NCBI GenBank assembly: GCA_964631595.1
Contig: CAZVXL010000008.1
Span: 1-64,000, forward strand
Direction of reading: 5' to 3'
DNA from: UMGS1312 sp964631595
GTDB lineage: Bacteria; Bacillota; Clostridia; Oscillospirales; CAG-272
DNA length: 64,000 bases
Part shown: positions 56,599 through 64,000 of the stretch, piece after piece
How the letters are laid out: every line of letters begins with the position of its first letter
Position numbering within the stretch: position 1 is the first letter of the stretch
The notes under the pieces: model-generated
Databases searched by the model: none
Told to the model about the DNA's origin: nothing
The model's input: the letters and a program-made list of their open reading frames with translations, nothing else
Program-made: the position numbers and the translations under genes

Positions 56599-58245
56599 AT
56601 GAAAAACAAGATTTTGCTTTTTATACTTGCGATCCTTGTATGCACACCCTCTGTTGTAGCGGCGGTATATTATTCCGCAAACAAAGACGGAAAGATCATC
56701 ACCTCTGCCGCCACGACTCTGTCCATTCGTGACACCGAGGGAGTTGTATACACCTTTGAGAAGGGCAAGGACACCGATGCCGATACCATGATCGACATCT
56801 TCTCCGTCATGGAGAAAAACTCCGAGAAAAGAGTCGCTCTCCCCGATTCCGTAGCGACCTCCCCCTCCTTTACCGTAATATACAGCGTTGCGGCGAGAGA
56901 GACAAGGTATGAGTTCTACCTTTCCCGCGGTGCGGATAATGCGTATTTCCTCGATTCCTCGGGAAATGCCTTCCAGATAAAGGCGGCGGACGCGGAGACC
57001 TTCCTTGCGACCTCCTATGCCCAGAGCATCTACAATGACTCCAAGCTTCCCGTGCTCACCCTCTCGGGAGATCACACGGTAAGACCCGAGAAGGCGCAGT
57101 GGATGTACAAGAACACCACCGGAAACTATGTTGCGGCGGACACCTCCACGCTTGTTTCCGACACAGCCGAGGATTTTGATCTCGAAGGCGGCTTCGCTCT
57201 CGAGCTTTCCGATACCCCCGACAGCTTCCGCATCAATGTATCCGACAGCAACGGAGAGCTTCTTTTCGACGATTCGTATGAAAACATAAATTCCCTCCGT
57301 CTCGATCCCGGAACGAAGATATCCGTTGAGGCTGAGGCGAAGTGGTACGAGGATGACGAGCGTACCTATTACGGAGAGCTCTCGTACAAATTCTCCGCCA
57401 CCGTATCAGCTCCCGCGGAGTTCTATCCCGGAATCACGAGTGCCAAGGTCGGTGAATTCGTATCTCTCACCGGCGTGAACATCAAGGATCCCTCCAAGAT
57501 CACGTTTACCTCCGAGCCCTCTATCGACTATACTCCGGTATTTACCGTCGATGAGGCAAGCCCTGAGTACGTGCGCGCGCTCGTTCCCTTCAAGATGACG
57601 CTGAATCCCGGAACATACACCTTTACCCTCGGCTATGCCGGCACCACTCAGACGATCAGCTTTGAGCTGACCGAGCGTACCGTCAACACCAAGGAATACA
57701 ACATAGACGCGGCTACCGTTGCCACGTATTTCACCGAATCGGCGCAGAACGATTTCAAATCAAGCACCGCCGATGCGGCAATGCTCGTGACCCCCAAGAA
57801 GCTCTGGAACGGATATTTCATTCAGGGTGACAGGGAGAACGGACTCTCCACGATAAGCTTCGGCTTCGGTCACGTGCGTACCGTTGCCTCCGCCGGCGCA
57901 AGCTACAACCACACCGGAGTCGATTACTCCGCCGCCGCCGGAATCGACGTGCCCGCCGCAAACGACGGAACCGTAGTGTTCTCCGGTATCCTTGAGCTGA
58001 CCGGATATACCGTGGTGGTCGACCACGGCCTCGGACTCAAGACTTGGTATTACCATATGTCGGAGACCTCCGTTGAGGTCGGCAGCACCGTTAAGAAGGG
58101 CGATGCCGTCGGTAAGACCGGTAAGACCGGATTTACAAATCAGAACGGCGTGCATATCGGTATGTCGGTTTGCGATGTGTTCGTGAGCCCTTATCCTACT
58201 TGGGCGGACGGCGAGTGGAAGGATGTCCCCCTTTACAGCAAATAA
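56599..58245 (+). CDS. Secreted M23/LytM-like protein with altered metal site
   Basis: A 548-residue protein with an N-terminal signal peptide or anchor (residues 4-23). Residues 24-400 are beta-rich without a recognised domain. Residues about 420-530 are an M23/LytM fold: YNHTGVDYSAAAGIDVPAANDG has the first His and Asp ligands (H438, D442), VVVDHGLGLKTWYYHMS has H486, but the usual H-x-H near the end reads H519-I-G521, so one zinc ligand is missing. Enzymatic activity is doubtful; a peptidoglycan-binding or scaffold role as for degenerate LytM proteins is possible. Monocistronic with own promoter; ATG at 56599 follows GGGAGC. Confidence 0.85.
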   Translation: MKNKILLFILAILVCTPSVVAAVYYSANKDGKIITSAATTLSIRDTEGVVYTFEKGKDTDADTMIDIFSVMEKNSEKRVALPDSVATSPSFTVIYSVAARETRYEFYLSRGADNAYFLDSSGNAFQIKAADAETFLATSYAQSIYNDSKLPVLTLSGDHTVRPEKAQWMYKNTTGNYVAADTSTLVSDTAEDFDLEGGFALELSDTPDSFRINVSDSNGELLFDDSYENINSLRLDPGTKISVEAEAKWYEDDERTYYGELSYKFSATVSAPAEFYPGITSAKVGEFVSLTGVNIKDPSKITFTSEPSIDYTPVFTVDEASPEYVRALVPFKMTLNPGTYTFTLGYAGTTQTISFELTERTVNTKEYNIDAATVATYFTESAQNDFKSSTADAAMLVTPKKLWNGYFIQGDRENGLSTISFGFGHVRTVASAGASYNHTGVDYSAAAGIDVPAANDGTVVFSGILELTGYTVVVDHGLGLKTWYYHMSETSVEVGSTVKKGDAVGKTGKTGFTNQNGVHIGMSVCDVFVSPYPTWADGEWKDVPLYSK

Positions 58246-58270
58246 GAACGTGTAATATTATATAAATACA

Positions 58271-58306
58271 CCGAGGGGGTGCTTTTGAGAAAAAGCACCC
58301 CCTCGG
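58271..58306. repeat. Perfect 16-bp palindrome, copy 3
   Basis: CCGAGGGGGTGCTTTT, loop GAGA, exact complement. Immediately followed by CCCCCGCAAAACTTTTCAAA (58309-58328), the same junction as at 54188-54212. Confidence 0.92.
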
Positions 58307-58418
58307 GCTCCCCCGCAAAACTTTTCAAATTCAGACAGGGTGACGTGGGTCTCGGACAGCGGGCAGACGTCTGCCTCCGATATGCTTATCGGCGGCGGGC
58401 TTGCCTTGTCTGCCTATT

Positions 58419-58476
58419 GTTTGAAAGTTCTTGAGAGGGGGGACGGGGGAGGACTTCTTATAAGAAGTCCTCCCCC
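58419..58476. repeat. Inverted repeat fragment and 15-bp hairpin
   Basis: GTTTGAAAGTTCTTGAG (58419-58435) corresponds to the inner arm at 54299-54315, and GGGGGAGGACTTCTTA (58446-58461) pairs with TAAGAAGTCCTCCCCC (58460-58475). The gap 58246-58602 thus carries a rearranged copy of the 54151-54522 mosaic, then the promoter of the DUF2232 gene. Confidence 0.85.
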
Positions 58477-58526
58477 GACTATGCCGTAGCCCATAAAATT
58501 TGCGGTGGGTTGAGGAAAAGCCGGTG

Positions 58527-58555
58527 TTTACAAATCGGGTCAAGTGTGATATAAT
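58527..58555 (+). promoter_or_regulatory. Promoter of the DUF2232-gdpP-rplI-dnaB genes
   Basis: TTTACA (58527-58532), 17 bp, TATAAT (58550-58555). Confidence 0.86.
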
Positions 58556-58602
58556 TCATATTGGAGTTTTATTGCCAAATGAAAGAAGCTCGGAGGGCGG
58601 AG

Positions 58603-59610
58603 ATGAACACAGGAAACGGAAATTCCTTCGGAAACACCGAGCAGGCTGCCGCCTGCCCGAAAAGAGTGCCGTCGCTTACGGCTCTGACGGTCTGCTCCGT
58701 TGCCGGAGCGGCTGCGGCGATCCTCATACCGGAGCTGGGGCTTGCGGCTGTCACACTGATGATCGCCTTCATTACATACACGGTCTCTGCGAGGGCTCCG
58801 CTCCCGATACTGCTGATACCCGCCGCAGGTGTGGCACTTTGCTTCGTCAGAGGCGGCGCATGGTTTTTCGCCGTTGCCGCGGCGATCGCGGTCGGAGCGG
58901 TCATTGCGGGGGCGACGATCGGCAGGGGCGGGGATTTCATGACTGCGCTCATGAGCTTCACTCTTGTTGAGCTTGCGCTTGCGGCGGTGCTTGCCGCATC
59001 GTACATGAGACTTCGGGGACTCACGCTGCAGGGAATATACGACAGCCTTACGGTATACGTCCACGATGCCGTTGCCGGAGCGATATCCACGCTCGGGGAT
59101 CGGCTGACTCTTGAAGAAGCGGAGCTTATGACGGAGCAGTACGAGGCTGTGATAAGCTCAACGCTCGTGTACGTTCCGGCGGTCATTTCGTGGGGAATAG
59201 AGCTGTGCGCCATCATTGCGCTCAGGCTCACCGGAGCTCTCCACACCGTCACGGGAAGCGTGCTTTATCCCAAGTACAGACGCAGCGCGGCGGTCAGCCG
59301 TGTATTTGCGGTAATATATCTTGTATCAATGCTTGCGGGCGCGGTGTCCTCGGGGATCGTCGGCTGCTCGGCAGGGAATATCATGCTTGTGCTGATGCTT
59401 CCCGCCGCCGCCGCGGGTGTCTCCGTATATCACGAAATGCTCAGAGCTCACCGAATGAGGGACAGGCGCGGCTTGCCGCTTCCCCTGATACTGCTTGCGG
59501 CGATATTCGTATTCATGTCACCCGTATTCGGAACGGTGGCTCTTGCCCTGACGGGCGTGCTTGCTTCATTCAGACGCAGGTCGTCACTCGGAAACGGTAC
59601 TCGCGGATAA
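58603..59610 (+). CDS. DUF2232/YybS-like membrane protein
   Basis: A 335-residue protein with about eight membrane helices and few charged residues. Position directly before gdpP, rplI and dnaB, plus the run of helices and a central soluble loop (LTLEEAELMTEQYEAVISS), match the YybS/DUF2232 family found at this locus in Firmicutes. Function is unknown. ATG at 58603 is preferred because GGAGGGCGG lies just before it; an ATG at 58579 has no ribosome site. Confidence 0.78.
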   Translation: MNTGNGNSFGNTEQAAACPKRVPSLTALTVCSVAGAAAAILIPELGLAAVTLMIAFITYTVSARAPLPILLIPAAGVALCFVRGGAWFFAVAAAIAVGAVIAGATIGRGGDFMTALMSFTLVELALAAVLAASYMRLRGLTLQGIYDSLTVYVHDAVAGAISTLGDRLTLEEAELMTEQYEAVISSTLVYVPAVISWGIELCAIIALRLTGALHTVTGSVLYPKYRRSAAVSRVFAVIYLVSMLAGAVSSGIVGCSAGNIMLVLMLPAAAAGVSVYHEMLRAHRMRDRRGLPLPLILLAAIFVFMSPVFGTVALALTGVLASFRRRSSLGNGTRG

Positions 59611-59629
59611 GGAACGGAAAGGATAACAG

Positions 59630-61633
59630 ATGATGAAGACTCAGAACAAGGCAGAGAGAGGTCTTGCGTACAATGCGGCGCTGTCTGTTGCCGTTGCGGG
59701 CTTCGGTTCATCGCTTTTGTGCGTGGCGGCGGTGCTTTTCGACGTCAGCTCACCTCTTTTGTGCGTGATCGCCGCGGCATTGCTCAATATAGCTGCCGTG
59801 ACCGTCATACTTTTATATACCTCCGCAAAGGCGAGGAAAATCTTCGGTGCCGGCGGCAACGTGCCCGACAGCATACTGAGGGACAGCGTGCTCAACATGA
59901 ATTTCCCGATGCTGATCTGCGAGAGCGGCACGGAGAAGATAATCTGGTACAACAAGGCATCGGCGGTGCTGTCGGACGGCACGGCTCTGTTCGGCGTGGG
60001 CTTCGGCACTCTTTTCGGTCTGTCGCTTGCCGAGGCGGTGCCGGAGAGCGGCGAGTGCGCCGCGGCGGAGTGCGCCGGAGCGTATTACAAGGTGCGCGGA
60101 AGGCGTGTGGGCTCCGGTGACAAGACCTTCGTTATAATAACTCTTGAGGATATAACGGAGCTGAGGACGGCGTACACCTCGGCGGCGGCGAAGGCTCCGG
60201 CGGTCATGTATATAATCGCGGACAATCTTGACGAGCTTGCGGAGTACGAGAACGAAAAGTACCGCGGCGCCTCGGCGGAGATATCGAACATACTGACCGA
60301 ATGGGCATCGGGCAACGGATGCATTTTGAAGGAATACGAGAGAGACAAGTATCTCTGCCTCATCGAGACGGGAATGCTTGACGAAAACATACGGCGCAAG
60401 TTCGATATGCTTGACCGCATACGTGATATCCGTGTGGGAGAGAGCGCGGTGCCGGTCACGGTATCCGTCGGAGTATCGAGTGTCGGCGGAAGCCTTCAGG
60501 AGAAGGAAAAATCCGCGCGGCTTGCGCTTGAAACGGCGCTCCAGCGAGGCGGAGATCAGGTGGTGGTCAAGGGAGAGGCATCCGTGGATTTCTACGGAGG
60601 CAGAACGAGGACGGTGCAGAAGCGCACGAAGGTGAGGGCGCGCGTGTTCGCGAACGAGCTTCTGATGCATATGTCGAGCTCCTCCTCGGTGATCGTCATG
60701 GGGCATCGCTTCGCAGACTTCGACTGCTTCGGAGCCGCCGTGGGAATAGCGCGGCTTGCGATGTTCTGCGGTGTGCCGGTGCACATCGTTACGGATCTTG
60801 ACGACAGCGGCATGGACGCCTGCCGCGAGATCATGGCGAAGGAAAAGAGCTACAGCGGAGTGTTCGTCACCAGAGATCAGGCTCTTGACATGATGGAGTC
60901 CGATATACTTCTCGTGATCGTTGACGTGAACAACATGGCACTTGTCGAATCGCCGGAGCTTGCGGAGCGCTGTACAAACACGGTCATAATAGACCATCAC
61001 CGCATAAGCGCCGAGTTCGACAAGGAGCACACGATGACCTACATCGAGCCCTCCTCGGCGGCGACGTGCGAGCTTGTGGCGGAGATGCTGGAGCAGTGCT
61101 TGCCGGACGGTATGCTCAGCGTGCGTGAGGCGAATATGCTTCTTGCGGGAATCAGCCTTGACACGAAGCAGTTCACCAGAAACACGGGAACGCGCACCTT
61201 CAGCGCCGCGCTGTATCTCAGAGATTGCGGTGCGGAGCCGACGGACGTGCAGGAGCTTTTCAAGACCTCCCTTGAGGATTTCACAAGAGAGGCGCGCTTC
61301 CGCTCCAACGTCGTTATATACAGAGGTATGTTCGCCGTGGCTCTCGGAGATGGCGAGGGTGAGAGCGCAGACCGCGTTGCCGCCGCAAAGGCGGCGGATA
61401 AGCTTCTAAGCGTGGAGGGGGTAAAGGCGTCCTTTGCGCTGATAAAGATCGGAAATGCGGTACACATTTCCGCGCGCTCTGCGGGGCAGGTGAATGTTCA
61501 GCTCATACTGGAGCAGCTTCGCGGCGGCGGACATTTCGATTCCGCGGGAGCACAGGTGGAGGCGGAGAGCGTTCCCGATGCGCTCTCATTGCTCAAGGGA
61601 GCGATAGATGCCTACATCGGCAAGGACAAATAG
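59630..61633 (+). CDS. gdpP: GdpP-like cyclic-di-AMP phosphodiesterase
   Basis: A 667-residue membrane enzyme. Two N-terminal helices (about 15-65) are followed by a PAS-like region (about 80-170), a degenerate GGDEF domain (about 180-305), a DHH domain (about 340-500; GHRFADFDCFGAAVGI and DHHRISAEF) and DHHA1 (about 570-660; RGGGHFDSAGAQ). The first DHH motif has HRFADFD instead of the more common HRNPDMD, keeping the aspartates. It would cleave cyclic di-AMP and so affect cell wall and osmotic balance. Either of two consecutive ATGs may be used; GGAAAGGA is upstream. Neighbours rplI and dnaB fit the classical order. Confidence 0.94.
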   Translation: MMKTQNKAERGLAYNAALSVAVAGFGSSLLCVAAVLFDVSSPLLCVIAAALLNIAAVTVILLYTSAKARKIFGAGGNVPDSILRDSVLNMNFPMLICESGTEKIIWYNKASAVLSDGTALFGVGFGTLFGLSLAEAVPESGECAAAECAGAYYKVRGRRVGSGDKTFVIITLEDITELRTAYTSAAAKAPAVMYIIADNLDELAEYENEKYRGASAEISNILTEWASGNGCILKEYERDKYLCLIETGMLDENIRRKFDMLDRIRDIRVGESAVPVTVSVGVSSVGGSLQEKEKSARLALETALQRGGDQVVVKGEASVDFYGGRTRTVQKRTKVRARVFANELLMHMSSSSSVIVMGHRFADFDCFGAAVGIARLAMFCGVPVHIVTDLDDSGMDACREIMAKEKSYSGVFVTRDQALDMMESDILLVIVDVNNMALVESPELAERCTNTVIIDHHRISAEFDKEHTMTYIEPSSAATCELVAEMLEQCLPDGMLSVREANMLLAGISLDTKQFTRNTGTRTFSAALYLRDCGAEPTDVQELFKTSLEDFTREARFRSNVVIYRGMFAVALGDGEGESADRVAAAKAADKLLSVEGVKASFALIKIGNAVHISARSAGQVNVQLILEQLRGGGHFDSAGAQVEAESVPDALSLLKGAIDAYIGKDK

Positions 61634-61670
61634 TCTCATGACAACGTAAAACATTGAAAGGAACATAAAA

Positions 61671-62114
61671 ATGAAAGTAATTCTTCTTCAGGACGTAAAG
61701 GGCAAGGGCAAAAAGGATCAGATAGTCGAGGTGTCCGACGGATATGCGAGGAACTTCCTTTTCCCGAAAAAGCTGGCGGCTGAGGCGGATGCCAAGGCGA
61801 TAGGCGATGCGAAAAACAAGGAGGCGGCTGCGGCGAGAAAGATCGAGCTGGAGAAGGCCGCCGCAAACGAGCTCTCCGAGAAGCTTCAGGGGATACTCGT
61901 AAAGCTTCAGTCCAAGGCGGGTGCCGACGGCAGGCTTTACGGCTCAATAACCTCATCGGATATTGCGGATGCTCTCAAGGAGCAGAGCGGCATCGAGATC
62001 GACCGCCGCAAGATCGTGCTTGACAAGCCCATACGGACTCACGGCAGCTATGCGCTCGACGTGAAGCTGTATGCCGGCATAAGCGGCAAGATAAACGTAG
62101 TGATTACCGAATAA
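61671..62114 (+). CDS. rplI: 50S ribosomal protein L9
   Basis: L9, 147 residues. The N-terminal 23S rRNA-binding domain (MKVILLQDVKGKGKKDQIVEVSDGYARNFLFPKKLA, key signature KGKGKKDQIVEVSDGYARNFL) is followed by the long connecting helix and the C-terminal domain with GRLYGSITSSDIADAL and LDKPIRTHGSYALDVKLY. GAAAGGAAC site before ATG. Length is normal. Confidence 0.97.
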   Translation: MKVILLQDVKGKGKKDQIVEVSDGYARNFLFPKKLAAEADAKAIGDAKNKEAAAARKIELEKAAANELSEKLQGILVKLQSKAGADGRLYGSITSSDIADALKEQSGIEIDRRKIVLDKPIRTHGSYALDVKLYAGISGKINVVITE

Positions 62115-62135
62115 CAGATTCGGCGGGAGCGAGAT

Positions 62136-63458
62136 ATGAACGAGGAATTTCAGAGAAGACTGCCGTTTTCGCTAGAGGCGGAGCAGTCGGTGCTGGGCGC
62201 GGTGCTCATAAATCCCGAGATCATGGACACGGTGACGGGACTTGTCGGCGCCGAGGATTTTATGCTTGAGGAGCACCGCGACATATTCGGCGTAATGCAG
62301 AATATGTACAGGGAGAGCCGCAGCATCGACCTTGTACTGCTGATAGACGAGCTTGTCAGATCCGGCGTATACGACGAGGCGGGCGGCAGAGAATACATAA
62401 AGCTTATTGCCGAGACGGTACCGACCGCCTCCAACGTGCGCGACTATGCGATGATAGTACGTGACAAGGCGCGGCTGAGAGAGCTGATCGGCATATGCGA
62501 GGAGATCACCGCCTCCGCCTATTCCGAGGAGGCATCCGCGGATGCGCTCGTGGAGCTTGCGGAGTCGAAGATATACGGCATCGCGGAGGGACGCGAGAAC
62601 AAGAGCTTTGTCCACATCAAGGATGCTATCGTCGCGACCTATGAGAGGCTGAAGCTGCTAAAGACCTCTCCCGAGGAGGTTCTGGGAATGCCCACGGGCT
62701 TTACAGGGCTTGACAAAAAGCTTGTCGGACTCGGCAAGGGCGATCTTGTTCTTGTCGGAGCGCGCCCCGGTATGGGAAAGACCTCCTTTGCGATGAATCT
62801 TGCGACGGCATCGGCAAAGCAGACCGGCAAGGCGGTCTGTGTATTCTCACTTGAGATGCCGGCGGAGCAGCTTGCATCGCGTATGCTGTCGAGCGAGGCT
62901 CTGATAAACAGCTATGCGCTCAGGCGCGGAGAACTCGGTGAGGAGGAGTGGAGCAATCTTGCCCACGCCGCATCGGAGCTGTCCGAATGTAACATACTTA
63001 TAGACGATTCCTCATGTGTCACCGTTTCGGGTATCCGCTCAAAGCTGAGGCGGGTGAAGAATCTCGGAATGGTGGTAATAGACTACCTACAGCTCATGCA
63101 GAGTGAGCGGCGAATAGACAACAAGGTGCAGGAGGTCGCGGAGATATCGCGCGGGCTGAAGCTTATGGCAAAGGAGTTCGGAGTGCCGGTCATCACCTGC
63201 GCCCAGCTCTCAAGAGGTCCCGAGTCGAGAACGGACAAGCGCCCCATGCTGTCCGACCTCAGAGACTCCGGTGCGATAGAGCAGGATGCCGACATCGTAA
63301 TGTTCCTCTACCGCGACGAGTATTACAATGAGCCGAAGGACGGCGTGAGCGTTGCCGAGGTCATCATTGCGAAGAACCGTCACGGAAGTGTCGGCAAGGT
63401 CGAGATGGGATGGAACGGCGAATACACGAGATTCAGCACTCTTGCGACAGAGGATTAG
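62136..63458 (+). CDS. dnaB: Replicative DNA helicase
   Basis: A 440-residue DnaB-family hexameric helicase (DnaC in Bacillus naming). The N-terminal domain (PFSLEAEQSVLGAVLINPE...EYIKLIAETVPTASNVRDYA) is followed by a RecA-like domain with Walker A GARPGMGKTSFAMNLA, CVFSLEMPAEQLASRMLS (H1a/H2), VVIDYLQLMQSERR with Walker B (VVIDYLQLM), AKEFGVPVITCAQLSRGPESR and RDSGAIEQDADIVMFLYRDEYY with the arginine finger region. It is 21 bp downstream of rplI, and acts at the replication fork with DnaG. Confidence 0.97.
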   Translation: MNEEFQRRLPFSLEAEQSVLGAVLINPEIMDTVTGLVGAEDFMLEEHRDIFGVMQNMYRESRSIDLVLLIDELVRSGVYDEAGGREYIKLIAETVPTASNVRDYAMIVRDKARLRELIGICEEITASAYSEEASADALVELAESKIYGIAEGRENKSFVHIKDAIVATYERLKLLKTSPEEVLGMPTGFTGLDKKLVGLGKGDLVLVGARPGMGKTSFAMNLATASAKQTGKAVCVFSLEMPAEQLASRMLSSEALINSYALRRGELGEEEWSNLAHAASELSECNILIDDSSCVTVSGIRSKLRRVKNLGMVVIDYLQLMQSERRIDNKVQEVAEISRGLKLMAKEFGVPVITCAQLSRGPESRTDKRPMLSDLRDSGAIEQDADIVMFLYRDEYYNEPKDGVSVAEVIIAKNRHGSVGKVEMGWNGEYTRFSTLATED

Positions 63459-63477
63459 TGCTGTGAGAGGAAAAGGT

Positions 63478-64000
63478 ATGGCGGGGAGAAGAAGGCGCAG
63501 TATCATAAATACCGCCGCATCACTGCTCTCGGAGATATTTGTGATCCTTGTGGGAATGTTTTTCCCGATGGTGCTCATCTCACGCTACGGCTCTCCGACG
63601 AACGGGCTTATAACGTCGCTTCAGCAGTTCGCGCAGTATTTCACGCTGATATCGACGTCGCTTCTCGGCGCGGTCATCTATGCGCTCTATTCCCCCTTGG
63701 CGGAGAACAGAAAGTCCGAGGTGGAGGAGACGGTCGCCTCTGCGGGAAGGCTGTTTACCCGAATGGGAATATGGTACACGGTCGCTCTGGCTGTATTCGG
63801 AGCGATCTATCCGTTTCTTGCCGCAGATACCCCGTACTCCTATCCGCAGGTGTTCATCATGTTCATGGCGATAGGGCTGAACGGGGCATCTCAGCTTTTC
63901 TACTCCGGCAAATACAAGGCGCTTCTCAACGCCTCTCAGCACAACGGAGCGGCTGTTGCCGTGAATGCCGTATTCACCGTGATATTCTCGGGAGCCATGA
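63478..64000 (+). CDS. Polysaccharide flippase-type transporter, N-terminal part
   Basis: A frame runs from ATG at 63478 to the window end without a stop (174 complete codons). It starts MAGRRRRSIINTAASLLSEI, then shows hydrophobic helices such as IFVILVGMFFPMVLISRYGS and IYALYSPLAENRK, and FLAADTPYSYPQVFIMFMAI, matching the MVF/MATE oligosaccharide flippase superfamily. AGAGGAAAAGG precedes ATG. It is 19 bp after dnaB and may be co-transcribed. It is cut by the window edge, so the C-terminal half cannot be seen. Confidence 0.8.
   Translation, partial: MAGRRRRSIINTAASLLSEIFVILVGMFFPMVLISRYGSPTNGLITSLQQFAQYFTLISTSLLGAVIYALYSPLAENRKSEVEETVASAGRLFTRMGIWYTVALAVFGAIYPFLAADTPYSYPQVFIMFMAIGLNGASQLFYSGKYKALLNASQHNGAAVAVNAVFTVIFSGAM

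Noticed and set aside
56599..58245. Active M23 metallopeptidase
   Set aside because: The last metal-ligand motif is H-I-G instead of H-x-H, so active peptidase status is not claimed.

Overview
The window reads as a chromosomal segment of an uncultured, GC-rich member of the Clostridia (Bacillota), probably an anaerobe of gut or similar habitat. Support: the DUF2232 membrane protein - gdpP - rplI - dnaB order familiar from Bacillota, an IreB-family protein, split transketolase, indolepyruvate:ferredoxin oxidoreductase, an OPT transporter, dockerin-bearing secreted proteins, strong AGGAGG-type ribosome sites, and promoters that are almost all TTGACA-like boxes 17 bp from TATAAT. The family cannot be fixed from sequence alone.

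Layout. 1-3200: three tRNA genes (Tyr-GTA, Thr-TGT, Thr-GGT) on the minus strand; between the two Thr tRNAs lies an AT-richer three-gene cassette (604-2699, minus) framed by two convergent, diverged copies of a structured RNA that share an exact 19-base 3' segment. 3335-6348: PTS-IIC-like membrane protein and mnmG. 6410-14682 (minus): complete aromatic operon aroF-tyrA-aroB-aroA-aroC-pheA-aroE/K-aroQ, from DAHP synthase to chorismate plus the Phe and Tyr branch enzymes. It is preceded by a promoter, a 24-residue Phe/Tyr-rich leader peptide and a terminator, a classical ribosome-stalling attenuator. 15051-25434: hisIE, a glycosidase-like protein, a DeoR regulator followed by a 2-oxoacid dehydrogenase operon (E2, E3, fused E1 alpha-beta), a DtxR/MntR-type regulator and a radical SAM protein. 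25578-34852: SPFH protein, small lipoprotein, amidohydrolase, then Na+ symporter - paaK - iorA - iorB - paaK for arylacetate/arylpyruvate chemistry.

34942-47413: mgtC with a doubtful 3' end, rbfA-nrnA-truB (minus), OPT transporter with an orphan PqqD-like protein, a second cytosolic TIM-barrel glycosidase-like protein, ribF-ireB, a lone Wzz-type protein, and pdp-cdd. 47624-54128: two 719-residue secreted paralogues (N-terminal dockerin, GH123/DUF4091-like catalytic region) bracketing an SDR enzyme and lrgAB. 54129-58602: split transketolase (minus), a secreted M23-like protein that has lost one expected metal ligand, and mosaics of long perfect palindromes. 58603-64000: DUF2232 protein, gdpP, rplI, dnaB and the start of a polysaccharide flippase cut by the window edge.

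The window therefore joins de novo Phe/Tyr synthesis, apparently tuned by Phe/Tyr supply through attenuation, with an IOR/PaaK route that can interconvert arylacetates and arylpyruvates. The strongest candidates for undescribed biology are the RNA-framed cassette at 333-2931 and the palindromic repeat family.
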